The notes beneath the pieces are model-generated. The model worked only from the letters and a program-made list of their open reading frames with translations, did not search any database and was not told the DNA's origin. Below are positions 8,703 to 15,990 of a DNA stretch of 64,000 bases, one piece after another. The stretch is from Ruegeria_B marisflavi. GTDB taxonomy: Bacteria > Pseudomonadota > Alphaproteobacteria > Rhodobacterales > Rhodobacteraceae. Made by a program: the position numbers and the translations under genes. The stretch lies in contig NZ_JAOVQN010000016.1 of NCBI RefSeq assembly GCF_025673445.1, forward strand, positions 1 to 64,000. The letters are read 5' to 3'. Position 1 is the first letter of the stretch. Each line of letters starts with the position of its first letter.

Positions 8703-9928
8703 TCCGCAAGGTTCTGTTGGTCGATGACGATGCCGCCGTGCGCGAGGCGCTGAGCCAGACGCTGGAACTGGCGGAGTACGAGGCGGTGACGGCGGGGTCC
8801 TTCGTGGCGGCCAAGGATCATATCACGCCCCGGTTCGAGGGCGTCATCGTGTCCGACATCCGGATGCCCGGGCGGGACGGTTTTCACCTCTTGAACTACG
8901 CGCGCGAGACCGACCCGGAACTGCCGGTGATCCTGTTGACCGGCGAGGGCGATATCCCGATGGCGGTCAAGGCGATGGGCGATGGCGCGTTTGATTTCCT
9001 GGAAAAACCCTGTGCCGCCGCCGATCTGCTGGCGGTGATCGGGCGCGGCATCGGGGCGCGGGCGCAGGTGCTGGAGACCCGCGCGCTGAAACGGCAGCTG
9101 GAACGCGGCGATCCGGCGGCGCGGCTGCTCTTCGGCAGCTCGCCGCAATCCGAGGCGCTGCGCGAGCGGGTGCGTACGGTGGCCCCGACGCTGGCCGAGG
9201 TGCTGGTGACCGGGCCTGCGGGTAGCGGCATCTCCAAGGTGGCCGAGGTCATTCATCTGATGTCGCCGCGCGCGCAGGGGCCGTTCCTGAAACGGCCCGC
9301 CGCAGGGTTGGACGCGGCCGAGTTCACACGCCTGTGCAAGGACGCGGCCGAGGGATCGGTGTTCCTCGACGAGGTCTCGGCCCTGTCGCAGGCCACCCAA
9401 TACGCCGCGCTGGAGCAGATCGAACAGGGCAGGGGTGTGCGGCTGTTGGCGGGCACCACCGCCGATCTGGCCGCGCTGGTCGAGCAGGAGCGGTTCAACG
9501 CCGATCTGTTCTATCGTCTCGAAGGGATGCGGGTGCGCATCCCCTCGCTGGCCGAGCGGCCCGAGGATATCCCGGTGATCTTCCGCCACTATGTGGTGCA
9601 GGCGGCGGAGCAGGCGGGCATCCCGGTGCCCGAGGTCACGCCCGATCTGCTGGCGGCGCTGATGGCGCAAAGCTGGCCGGGCAATGCGCGGTCACTGATG
9701 TCGGCGGCGATGCGGTTCGTTCTGGGTATGCCCGAGGAGGTGGCCGAGGCCGCCGAACTTGGGCTGAGCGAGCAGATGGCGCGGGTCGAACGCTCGCTTC
9801 TGATCGCGGCGCTGGGGCGGCATAACGGTCATGCCTCGGAGGCGGCGCAGGCGCTGAAACTGCCGCGAAAGACGTTTTACGACAAGCTCGCCCGCTATGG
9901 CATCAAGCCCGAGACCTACCGGCGCTGA
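8699..9928 (+). CDS. dctD: DctD-like response regulator with degenerate AAA+ domain
   Basis: A 409-residue NtrC-family regulator: receiver domain (1-120; VDDDAAV, phospho-Asp in SDIRMPG, Lys in EKPC), central AAA+ domain (about 140-320) and Fis-type HTH (ASEAAQALKLPRKTFYDKL). Two features essential in sigma-54 activators are gone: Walker A reads GPAGSGIS instead of GESGTGKE, and about 25 residues containing the GAFTGA loop are missing between GPFLKRPA and GSVFLDEVS. Walker B (FLDE) remains. By family knowledge such proteins cannot remodel the sigma-54 holoenzyme, so regulation of dctPQM is probably by another mode. Translationally coupled to dctB. Confidence 0.9.
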   Translation: MIRKVLLVDDDAAVREALSQTLELAEYEAVTAGSFVAAKDHITPRFEGVIVSDIRMPGRDGFHLLNYARETDPELPVILLTGEGDIPMAVKAMGDGAFDFLEKPCAAADLLAVIGRGIGARAQVLETRALKRQLERGDPAARLLFGSSPQSEALRERVRTVAPTLAEVLVTGPAGSGISKVAEVIHLMSPRAQGPFLKRPAAGLDAAEFTRLCKDAAEGSVFLDEVSALSQATQYAALEQIEQGRGVRLLAGTTADLAALVEQERFNADLFYRLEGMRVRIPSLAERPEDIPVIFRHYVVQAAEQAGIPVPEVTPDLLAALMAQSWPGNARSLMSAAMRFVLGMPEEVAEAAELGLSEQMARVERSLLIAALGRHNGHASEAAQALKLPRKTFYDKLARYGIKPETYRR

Positions 9929-9946
9929 CGGATCGGGCTGGGGCGT

Positions 9947-9977
9947 GCCGAAGAACATTCGACGAATTTTCTTCGGC
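9947..9977 (+). terminator. Hairpin after dctD
   Basis: GCCGAAGAA (9947-9955) pairs with TTCTTCGGC (9969-9977), with a nested ATTCG/CGAAT pair inside the loop. No T tract follows, so it may be a Rho-assisted end or mRNA-stabilising stem. Confidence 0.5.
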
Positions 9978-10012
9978 GCCCGACTCACTGAGCCCACGCG
10001 ATTCGCGCTGCT

Positions 10013-10064
10013 TGTGCGGAATTCCGCACAGGGCCTGATCGGCCTGTGCGGATTTCCGCACAGG
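10013..10064. promoter_or_regulatory. Two tandem palindromic operators upstream of dctP
   Basis: TGTGCGGAATTCCGCACA (10013-10030) is a perfect 18-bp palindrome. A second, 10043-10064, has arms CCTGTGCGGA and TCCGCACAGG around TT. They share the half-site TGTGCGGA/TCCGCACA. Their centres are 32 bp apart (about three helical turns), the arrangement expected for two cooperatively bound dimers. They sit about 195-245 bp upstream of dctP; DctD is the obvious candidate ligand. The rest of 9929-10258 is AT-rich (10080-10145) and likely holds the promoter; I see no clear -24/-12 sigma-54 element. Confidence 0.7.
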
Positions 10065-10258
10065 TGCGCGACCGGACTTGATGAGTTCCTGGCTAATCTT
10101 TCCTCAAATATATGAAATTATGACATAAAATACCCTCTGCGGCCCCGGTGTGACTATCTGTTGAGTGCGGCGTCGCGAATCGCTTCACTGCCCGCCATGC
10201 GGCTTCTTGAGGAAGGAGCCCAGAGGAGCATCACCAAGAATTTCGGGAGGAGACCGAT

Positions 10259-11260
10259 ATGAAATTCCTGACCACCGCTGCAACCGCGCTGGCGCTGAGT
10301 GTGACCGCAGGGGCCGCCCTGGCCAGCTGCGAAGAGGGCGAGATCGTCGTCAAGTTCGCGCATGTGACCAACACCGACAAGCACCCCAAGGGTATTGCCG
10401 CCTCGCTGCTGGCCGAGCGGGTGAATGCCGAGATGAACGGAACGATGTGCGTCGAGATCTATCCGAACTCCACGCTTTACAACGATGACCAGGTGCTTGA
10501 GGCGATGTTGCAGGGCAACGTCCAGTTGGCCGCGCCCTCGCTGTCCAAGTTCGAGACCTTCACCAAGCAGTTCCAGATTTTCGACCTGCCCTTCATGTTC
10601 AAGGACATCGCGGCGGTCGACGCTTTCCAGAAATCGGAAACCGGTCAGGCGATGAAGGAATCGATGGTGCGCCGCGGCCTGCTGGGTCTCGAATTCTGGC
10701 ACAACGGCATGAAGCAGATGTCGGCCAAAAAGCCGCTGATGACGCCGGATGATGCCAAGGGTCTGAAATTCCGCGTGCAGCCGTCCGACGTGATCGTGGC
10801 ACAGATGGAAGCACTGGGCGCCAGCCCGCAGCCGATGGCCTTCTCCGAGGTCTATGGCGCGCTCCAGACCGGCGTTGTCGACGGTCAGGAAAACACCTGG
10901 TCCAACATCTACGGCCAGAAGTTCTTTGAGGTGCAGGACGGCATCACCGAGACCAACCATGGCATCATCGACTATCTCGTGGTGACCTCGGTCGACTGGA
11001 TGGACAGCCTGGATCCGGCGGTGCGCGAGCAGTTCACCACCATCCTGAGCGAGGTGACCGACGCGCGGAACGCCGCCGTGGGCGATGTCGACGCCGCCGC
11101 CCGCCAGTCGGTGCTGGATGCTGGCGGCGTGATCCGCGAACTGACGCCGGAACAGCGCCAGATGTGGGTCGATGCGATGAAACCGGTCTGGGAGAAGTTC
11201 GAGGACGGTATCGGCGCCGACAACATCGCCAAGGCGCAAGAGTTCAACAACGCCAGCTGA
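10259..11260 (+). CDS. dctP: TRAP transporter solute-binding protein DctP
   Basis: A 333-residue periplasmic protein that captures C4-dicarboxylate-like acids for the DctQM permease. Signal peptide of about 22 residues ends after GAALAS. Diagnostic stretches: FDLPFMF, LKFRVQPSDV (the conserved Arg contacts substrate carboxylate), PQPMAFSEVYGALQTGVVDGQENTW. Strong ribosome site GGGAGGAG before ATG. First gene of dctPQM; a very stable hairpin follows it, consistent with higher expression of the binding protein than of the membrane parts. Confidence 0.95.
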   Translation: MKFLTTAATALALSVTAGAALASCEEGEIVVKFAHVTNTDKHPKGIAASLLAERVNAEMNGTMCVEIYPNSTLYNDDQVLEAMLQGNVQLAAPSLSKFETFTKQFQIFDLPFMFKDIAAVDAFQKSETGQAMKESMVRRGLLGLEFWHNGMKQMSAKKPLMTPDDAKGLKFRVQPSDVIVAQMEALGASPQPMAFSEVYGALQTGVVDGQENTWSNIYGQKFFEVQDGITETNHGIIDYLVVTSVDWMDSLDPAVREQFTTILSEVTDARNAAVGDVDAAARQSVLDAGGVIRELTPEQRQMWVDAMKPVWEKFEDGIGADNIAKAQEFNNAS

Positions 11261-11271
11261 TAAGCTTGGCG

Positions 11272-11296
11272 GGGCGGCCCGGGTCCCGGGCCGCCC
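11272..11296 (+). terminator. Intercistronic hairpin dctP-dctQ
   Basis: Twelve-nt arms (11272-11283 and 11285-11296) around a single T, all G/C; in practice a 9-10 bp stem. No T tract. Position between dctP and dctQ fits a partial terminator or 3' mRNA protector giving excess dctP transcript. Confidence 0.7.
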
Positions 11297-11341
11297 GTTC
11301 CCTGTCCCTACGGACATCATCCCATCTTTCGGAGAATGATC

Positions 11342-12037
11342 ATGTCTCGTCCGTCGCATGACGTGACCGGCCAGTCGGAGTCCGCCTTCGGTCGCGTGAT
11401 AAACAATATCGAGGAGACCGCCATCGCCGTCATCCTCGGCCTGATGACCCTGCTCACCTTCATCAACGTGGTTCTGCGCTATGTCTTCAACAGCTCGCTG
11501 ATCTGGGGACTCGAAGTGGTGCTGATCCTGTTCGCCTGGCTGGTGATCTTCGGGGTCAGCTACTGTGTGAAGGTGACGGCCCATCTGGGGGTCGACGTGG
11601 TCATCAACCTGCTCAATCCCGGCGGCCGCAAGATGATGGCGCTGGTATCGGGCCTGTGCTGCATCCTCTATGGCATCATGCTGTTCAAGGGGTCGTGGGA
11701 CTATTGGGCGCCCTTTGCCGCGCTGCAACCGACCGAGGGCCGCTGGTTCCCGCTGGGCTTTACCGAAGGGGTGCGCGACCGGGCCTTCTATGTCACCGAC
11801 CAGGTGCCGATGCTCGAAATCTTCCGCTGGCTGGAACCGCTGATCAACTACGGCGAGGAATACGAGAAACTGCCGCGGGTGATCCCCTATTTCATCCTGC
11901 CGGCCGGCTCGGCGCTGCTGCTGTTCCGCTTTGTACAGGCCACGCTGGGCGTGCTGCGCGGGTCCCGCGAAAGCCTGATCGTGAGCCACGAGGCCGAAGA
12001 CGCGGTGGCCGAAGCCGCCGCCCTGAACAAGGACTGA
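11342..12037 (+). CDS. dctQ: TRAP transporter small permease DctQ
   Basis: A 231-residue membrane protein, the small subunit that pairs with DctM. Four hydrophobic segments are visible (about 25-45, IAVILGLMTLLTFINVVLRYV; 55-75; 95-115; and a C-terminal one, about 180-200). The insert between TM3 and TM4 (about residues 120-175) is longer than in the shortest DctQ proteins. The ATG at 11342 is chosen over 11336 because GGAG lies 7 nt before it, whereas it would touch the earlier ATG. Confidence 0.9.
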   Translation: MSRPSHDVTGQSESAFGRVINNIEETAIAVILGLMTLLTFINVVLRYVFNSSLIWGLEVVLILFAWLVIFGVSYCVKVTAHLGVDVVINLLNPGGRKMMALVSGLCCILYGIMLFKGSWDYWAPFAALQPTEGRWFPLGFTEGVRDRAFYVTDQVPMLEIFRWLEPLINYGEEYEKLPRVIPYFILPAGSALLLFRFVQATLGVLRGSRESLIVSHEAEDAVAEAAALNKD

Positions 12038-12041
12038 TCCG

Positions 12042-13478
12042 ATGGATGTCGTCATTCTTTTCACGATGGTCGTGGGCTTTCTGCTGATCGGCGTGCCGAT
12101 TGCGGTGTCGCTGGGCCTCAGCTCGATCATCTTCCTGCTGGCCTTCTCGGACACCTCGCTGGCCTCGATCGCGCAGAGCTTTTACCAGGCGATGGCAGGG
12201 CACTATACGCTCCTGGCCATTCCGTTCTTCATCCTGGCCTCCAGCTTCATGTCCACCGGGGGCGTGGCCAAGCGGATCATCCGCTTCTCCATCGCCTGCG
12301 TCGGCCACCTGCGCGGCGGTCTGGCGATTGCGGGCGTCTTTGCCTGCATGCTGTTCGCGGCGCTGTCGGGCTCCTCGCCCGCGACCGTAGTCGCCATCGG
12401 CACCATCGTCATCGCGGCGATGCGGCAGGCGGGTTATACCCGCGATTTCGCCGCTGGCGTGATCTGTAACGCAGGCACCCTGGGCATTCTGATCCCGCCG
12501 TCCATCGTGATGGTGGTCTATGCCTCGGCCACCGATGTCAGCGTCGGCCGGATGTTCCTGGCGGGCGTCATTCCGGGTATCCTGGCGGGCCTCATGCTGA
12601 TGATCACCATCTACGTGATGGCGGTGATGCGCGGCATGCCCAAGGGCGAGTGGCAGGGCTGGGGTGAAGTTGGCGCCTCGTTCCGCGACGCGTTCTGGGG
12701 GCTGATGCTGATCGTGATCATCATGGTCGGGATCTACGGCATCCCGGGGATCACGGGGGCGATCTTTACCCCGACCGAGGCGGCGGCCGTGGCGTCGATC
12801 TATGCCTTCATCATCGCCATGTTCGTCTATCGCGACATCGGTCCGCTGCGTCCCCGCGAGGCGCGCAGCCTTTCGGCGGCCGCCGTCACCGACGGCTCGG
12901 TCGAACCGCGGCCGCTGTCGCTGTTGGACAAGCCGCAGGCGCTGATCACCGCGTTCTTTCACCGCGACACCCGCGACACGCTGTTCGATGCGGGCAAGCT
13001 GACCATCACGCTGATGTTCATCATCGCCAACGCGCTGATCCTCAAGCATGTGCTGACCGACGAGCAGATCCCGCAACATATCGCAGGCGCGATGCTGGAC
13101 GCGGGTTTTGGTCCGGTGATGTTCCTGGTGATCGTCAACGTGATCCTGCTGATCGGAGGTCAGTTCATGGAACCCTCGGGCCTCATCGTGATCGTGGCGC
13201 CGCTGGTGTTCCCGATTGCCATCGAGCTGGGCATCGACCCGATCCACCTGGGCATCATCATGGTGGTGAACATGGAGATCGGCATGATCACGCCGCCGGT
13301 CGGTTTGAACCTGTTCGTGACCTCGGGCGTGGCGGGAATGCCGATGATGTCGGTGGTGCGCGCGGCGCTGCCCTTCCTGGCGGTCCTCTTCGTCTTCCTG
13401 ATCATGGTGACGTATATTCCGCCGCTCTCGACCTTCCTGCCCAATTCGCTGATGGGGCCGGAGATCATCATCAAGTAG
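12042..13478 (+). CDS. dctM: TRAP transporter large permease DctM
   Basis: A 478-residue integral membrane protein, the ion-coupled transport subunit. It shows the DctM pattern of 12 or more TM segments with SGSSPATVVAIG, a GTLGILIPPSIVMVVYA block and the later GMITPPVGLNLFV, the two conserved Ile/Pro-Pro loops. A hydrophilic insert (about residues 270-320) divides the two halves, as in longer DctM proteins. Only 4 bp after dctQ; followed by a good terminator. Confidence 0.95.
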   Translation: MDVVILFTMVVGFLLIGVPIAVSLGLSSIIFLLAFSDTSLASIAQSFYQAMAGHYTLLAIPFFILASSFMSTGGVAKRIIRFSIACVGHLRGGLAIAGVFACMLFAALSGSSPATVVAIGTIVIAAMRQAGYTRDFAAGVICNAGTLGILIPPSIVMVVYASATDVSVGRMFLAGVIPGILAGLMLMITIYVMAVMRGMPKGEWQGWGEVGASFRDAFWGLMLIVIIMVGIYGIPGITGAIFTPTEAAAVASIYAFIIAMFVYRDIGPLRPREARSLSAAAVTDGSVEPRPLSLLDKPQALITAFFHRDTRDTLFDAGKLTITLMFIIANALILKHVLTDEQIPQHIAGAMLDAGFGPVMFLVIVNVILLIGGQFMEPSGLIVIVAPLVFPIAIELGIDPIHLGIIMVVNMEIGMITPPVGLNLFVTSGVAGMPMMSVVRAALPFLAVLFVFLIMVTYIPPLSTFLPNSLMGPEIIIK

Positions 13479-13499
13479 CGGTCGGATCAGATAAAAGAG

Positions 13500-13535
13500 A
13501 ACGCCGGGCTGGGGAACCTGCCCGGCGTTTTTGTT
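13500..13535 (+). terminator. Intrinsic terminator of dctPQM
   Basis: Stem ACGCCGGGC (13501-13509) with GCCCGGCGT (13520-13528), extended by an A-T pair, followed by TTTTGTTT. Confidence 0.88.
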
Positions 13536-13564
13536 TCTGTCCCGATGCCTTTCTGTTCGTCGGC

Positions 13565-14038
13565 TCAGCCCTCGGGTCGTGGCGGAACGCGCCGCTTCTG
13601 GAACCCGGTCTTGGACTGTTCGAACCCGGCATCCTGATAGAACCGCAAAACCTCGGGCCGGTGCGAGCCTGTCATCAGCATGAGCTTGTAGCAGCCCGCC
13701 TCCCAGGCCGCCTCGGCAGCATGATCGAGCAACCGCCGGCCAAACCCGTGTTGCCTGAAATCGGTATGGGTCACCACATTCTCGATCAGCCCATAGGGGC
13801 TGCCGCCTCGCGTCAGGTTGGGAATGACGATCAGGGTGCAGGATGCAACCAGAGTACCCGCGACCTCTCCGACGAAAACACCGCTGCCTTCGTAGCGGCT
13901 CAGTTGCTTCAGGATGCCCCGCGCCGCATCCGGCGCGGGCGGCGGCGCGTCCTCGGGGTCGAGGTGCCGGTAGAGGTCGAAGAGTTGCGGCAGGTCCTGA
14001 TCCGAGGCCTGCCGGACCGCAAGCGTTGGTGATGTCAT
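13565..14038 (-). CDS. GNAT family N-acetyltransferase
   Basis: A 157-residue acetyl-CoA-dependent acyltransferase. The GNAT acetyl-CoA site is seen as HTDFRQHGFGRRLLDHA (R/Q-x-x-G-x-G/R type) and the C-terminal strand-helix RFYQDAGFE. Substrate unknown. Start at 14038 gives MTSPTLAVRQAS, a normal GNAT N-terminus; the open frame extends 14 codons further but without family resemblance. Convergent with dctM and separated from tpiA by 52 bp in the same direction. Confidence 0.85.
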   Translation of the reverse strand: MTSPTLAVRQASDQDLPQLFDLYRHLDPEDAPPPAPDAARGILKQLSRYEGSGVFVGEVAGTLVASCTLIVIPNLTRGGSPYGLIENVVTHTDFRQHGFGRRLLDHAAEAAWEAGCYKLMLMTGSHRPEVLRFYQDAGFEQSKTGFQKRRVPPRPEG

Positions 14039-14090
14039 GTGTGCATGATCCCGGACCTGCCCGGCGTGGGCAAGCGGCAAAGCGGCGGTG

Positions 14091-14846
14091 TCAGCCGGCC
14101 GCCAATTCCAGCGCCGTGACGATGGGCGAGAAATCGGCGGCGCTCAGGCTTGCGCCGCCCACCAGCGCGCCGTCGACATTGGACACGGCAAAGATCTCGG
14201 CCGCGTTGCCGGGTTTCACCGAGCCGCCATAGAGCAGGCGGATGCCATGACCTGTCTCGGCGCCATAGCGGCCCACCAGTTGGCCGCGCAGCGCGTCATG
14301 CACCTCGGCGATCTGTTCCAGCGTCGGCACCTTGCCGGTGCCGATGGCCCAGACCGGCTCATAGGCGACGACGATCTGGTTGCCGGTGATCCCGTCGGGC
14401 AGCGAGCCTGCAAGCTGGCCGCAGACCACATCCAGCGTCTGGCCCGCTTCGCGTTCGGCCAGCGTCTCGCCGATGCAGACCACGGCGATCAGCCCGGCCT
14501 CCAGCGCGGCGCGGGTCTTGGCGCAGACCTGCGCGTCGGTCTCTGCGTGATCGGCGCGGCGTTCGGAATGGCCCAGGATCACGGCGCCGGCACCCGCATC
14601 GGCCAGCATCGCGGCGCTGATGTCGCCGGTATGCGCGCCCGAGGCTTCGGCATGGCAATCCTGCCCGCCCAGGGTCACGGCGCTGCCCAAGATCGCCTGA
14701 GAGGCGCGCGACAAGAGCGTGGCGGGCGGGCAGATCAGGATATCGACGGTCGGGGCGGGGTGGGCGGTGGCGATGGCGTCAAGCGCGTCCAAAGCGGCGC
14801 CGGTGCCGTTCATCTTCCAGTTGCCTGCCGCCAGTTTCCGCCGCAT
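14091..14846 (-). CDS. tpiA: Triosephosphate isomerase
   Basis: Interconverts dihydroxyacetone phosphate and glyceraldehyde 3-phosphate. The 251-residue TIM barrel has the catalytic set: Lys in NWKMN (residues 9-13), His in GHSERR, Glu in AYEPVWAIGTG, and the phosphate loop YGGSVKPGN. Start at 14846 is preceded by AGGAGG; the frame is open upstream into sufA but the protein starts here. Confidence 0.97.
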   Translation of the reverse strand: MRRKLAAGNWKMNGTGAALDALDAIATAHPAPTVDILICPPATLLSRASQAILGSAVTLGGQDCHAEASGAHTGDISAAMLADAGAGAVILGHSERRADHAETDAQVCAKTRAALEAGLIAVVCIGETLAEREAGQTLDVVCGQLAGSLPDGITGNQIVVAYEPVWAIGTGKVPTLEQIAEVHDALRGQLVGRYGAETGHGIRLLYGGSVKPGNAAEIFAVSNVDGALVGGASLSAADFSPIVTALELAAG

Positions 14847-14934
14847 GTCCTGCCTCCTGCCCATCCATTGTTCAAATGTCGCAACCGGATAACACCGGTA
14901 TGCGGACAAGACAATCTGGCGGGGGCAAAAGGGA

Positions 14935-15297
14935 TCAGGCCTTGCCGAGGCTTTCGTCGAACTTGATCGATTCGCCGCAGCCGCAGGCATCGACCACATT
15001 GGGGTTCTTGAACTTGAACCCGGCCTCCAAAAGCGAGACCTCGTAATCGATCTCGGTGCCGAAAAGGAACATCTGCGCCATGGGCGCGATCAATACCCGG
15101 GCGCCATCCTGTTCGACCACCTCGTCATGCGGATCGGTCTGGTCGACATAGTCCATGGTGTATTCCATGCCGGCACAGCCGCCTTTCTTGACGCCGATGC
15201 GCAGGCCGGAATGACCGCCCTTTGCCATCAGGCGGGCGATCTGGGCGGCTGCCCTGGGGGTCATCGTCACGGCCTGTTTGCCGGGAATGCCGAACAT
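14935..15297 (-). CDS. sufA: Iron-sulfur assembly scaffold/carrier, HesB/IscA/SufA family
   Basis: A 120-residue A-type Fe-S carrier. The three conserved cysteines are present: one in KKGGCAGM and two in CGCGES near the C-terminus. A GGAG site precedes the ATG. Together with the SufT-like gene 258 bp upstream, it looks like the tail of a suf operon whose core (sufBCDS) is not in the window. The symbol sufA is by context; erpA/iscA paralogues are hard to tell apart by sequence alone. Confidence 0.85.
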   Translation of the reverse strand: MFGIPGKQAVTMTPRAAAQIARLMAKGGHSGLRIGVKKGGCAGMEYTMDYVDQTDPHDEVVEQDGARVLIAPMAQMFLFGTEIDYEVSLLEAGFKFKNPNVVDACGCGESIKFDESLGKA

Positions 15298-15374
15298 GGG
15301 GGTCTCCGTTGTCGCGCGTTGTCTTTAATCTAGGGCTGGGGTCACGTCGGCTCAAGGGGCTTGGCCGGTGGAAA

Positions 15375-15400
15375 GGGCCGTTCCTGCAAAGGAACGGCCC
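15375..15400 (-). promoter_or_regulatory. Stable hairpin between sufT-like and sufA-like genes
   Basis: GGGCCGTTCC (15375-15384) pairs with GGAACGGCCC (15391-15400), closed by a T-A pair over GCAA. No T tract; likely an mRNA-processing or stabilising stem. The rest of 15298-15554 shows no gene. Confidence 0.5.
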
Positions 15401-15554
15401 GGCCGGAAGGATCGGGGCTTGGGGTTGGCTGCGATCCGGGCCGGGTGTTTTGGGGATGGGGGATAGGCCCGGCCGGCGCGGTCAGGCTGACCCAATCTTG
15501 TAACGGGCACATGACAGGGGTGAGAACATTTTCCGACAGTCCTGCCCGGATCCG

Positions 15555-15917
15555 TCACATGAATCCCAGTTCCAGCCGCGCCTCGTCCGACATCATCTCC
15601 ATGCCCCAGGGCGGATCCCAGGTCATTTCCACGTCGACCGATTTGACGCCGGGCACGGACTCGACCGCCGCGACCACCCATCCGGGCATCTCGCCCGCCA
15701 CCGGACAGCCCGGCGCGGTCAGCGTCATGATGATCCGCACGTCGCTCTCGGGCGAGATCTCGACGGTGTAAATCAGGCCAAGTTCAAAGATATTGACCGG
15801 AATTTCAGGGTCATAGACGGTGCGGCAGGCCTCGACCACCGGGTCATAGAGCGGGTGACTTACGGTCGACGGCGCAATTAGCGGCGCGCCTTCCATGGGT
15901 TCTGTCGCGTGGGTCAT
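15555..15917 (-). CDS. sufT: SufT-like DUF59 (MIP18 family) Fe-S assembly protein
   Basis: A 120-residue DUF59 protein, the family of Fe-S targeting factors that usually ends suf operons. Seen: DPEIPVNIFELGLIY and MTLTAPGCPVAGEMP, in which the cysteine is conserved, and the C-terminal SVDVEMTWDPPWG. Role (maturation of Fe-S proteins) is from family knowledge. Start at 15917. Same direction as sufA-like downstream. Confidence 0.85.
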   Translation of the reverse strand: MTHATEPMEGAPLIAPSTVSHPLYDPVVEACRTVYDPEIPVNIFELGLIYTVEISPESDVRIIMTLTAPGCPVAGEMPGWVVAAVESVPGVKSVDVEMTWDPPWGMEMMSDEARLELGFM

Positions 15918-15990
15918 CAGTTTCTCTCGCCGTTTCCTGAGTGTTTATATAGGAAAATAGAAGGGGGCGTCCAGTGGGGCAGGCACCGCG

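Noticed and set aside
9929..10258. Sigma-54 promoter for dctP
   Set aside because: No GG-N10-GC pair with flanking consensus; the regulator also lacks GAFTGA.
10154..12154. 666-codon minus frame opposite dctPQ
   Set aside because: Histidine-rich antisense frame over conserved TRAP genes; typical high-GC artefact.
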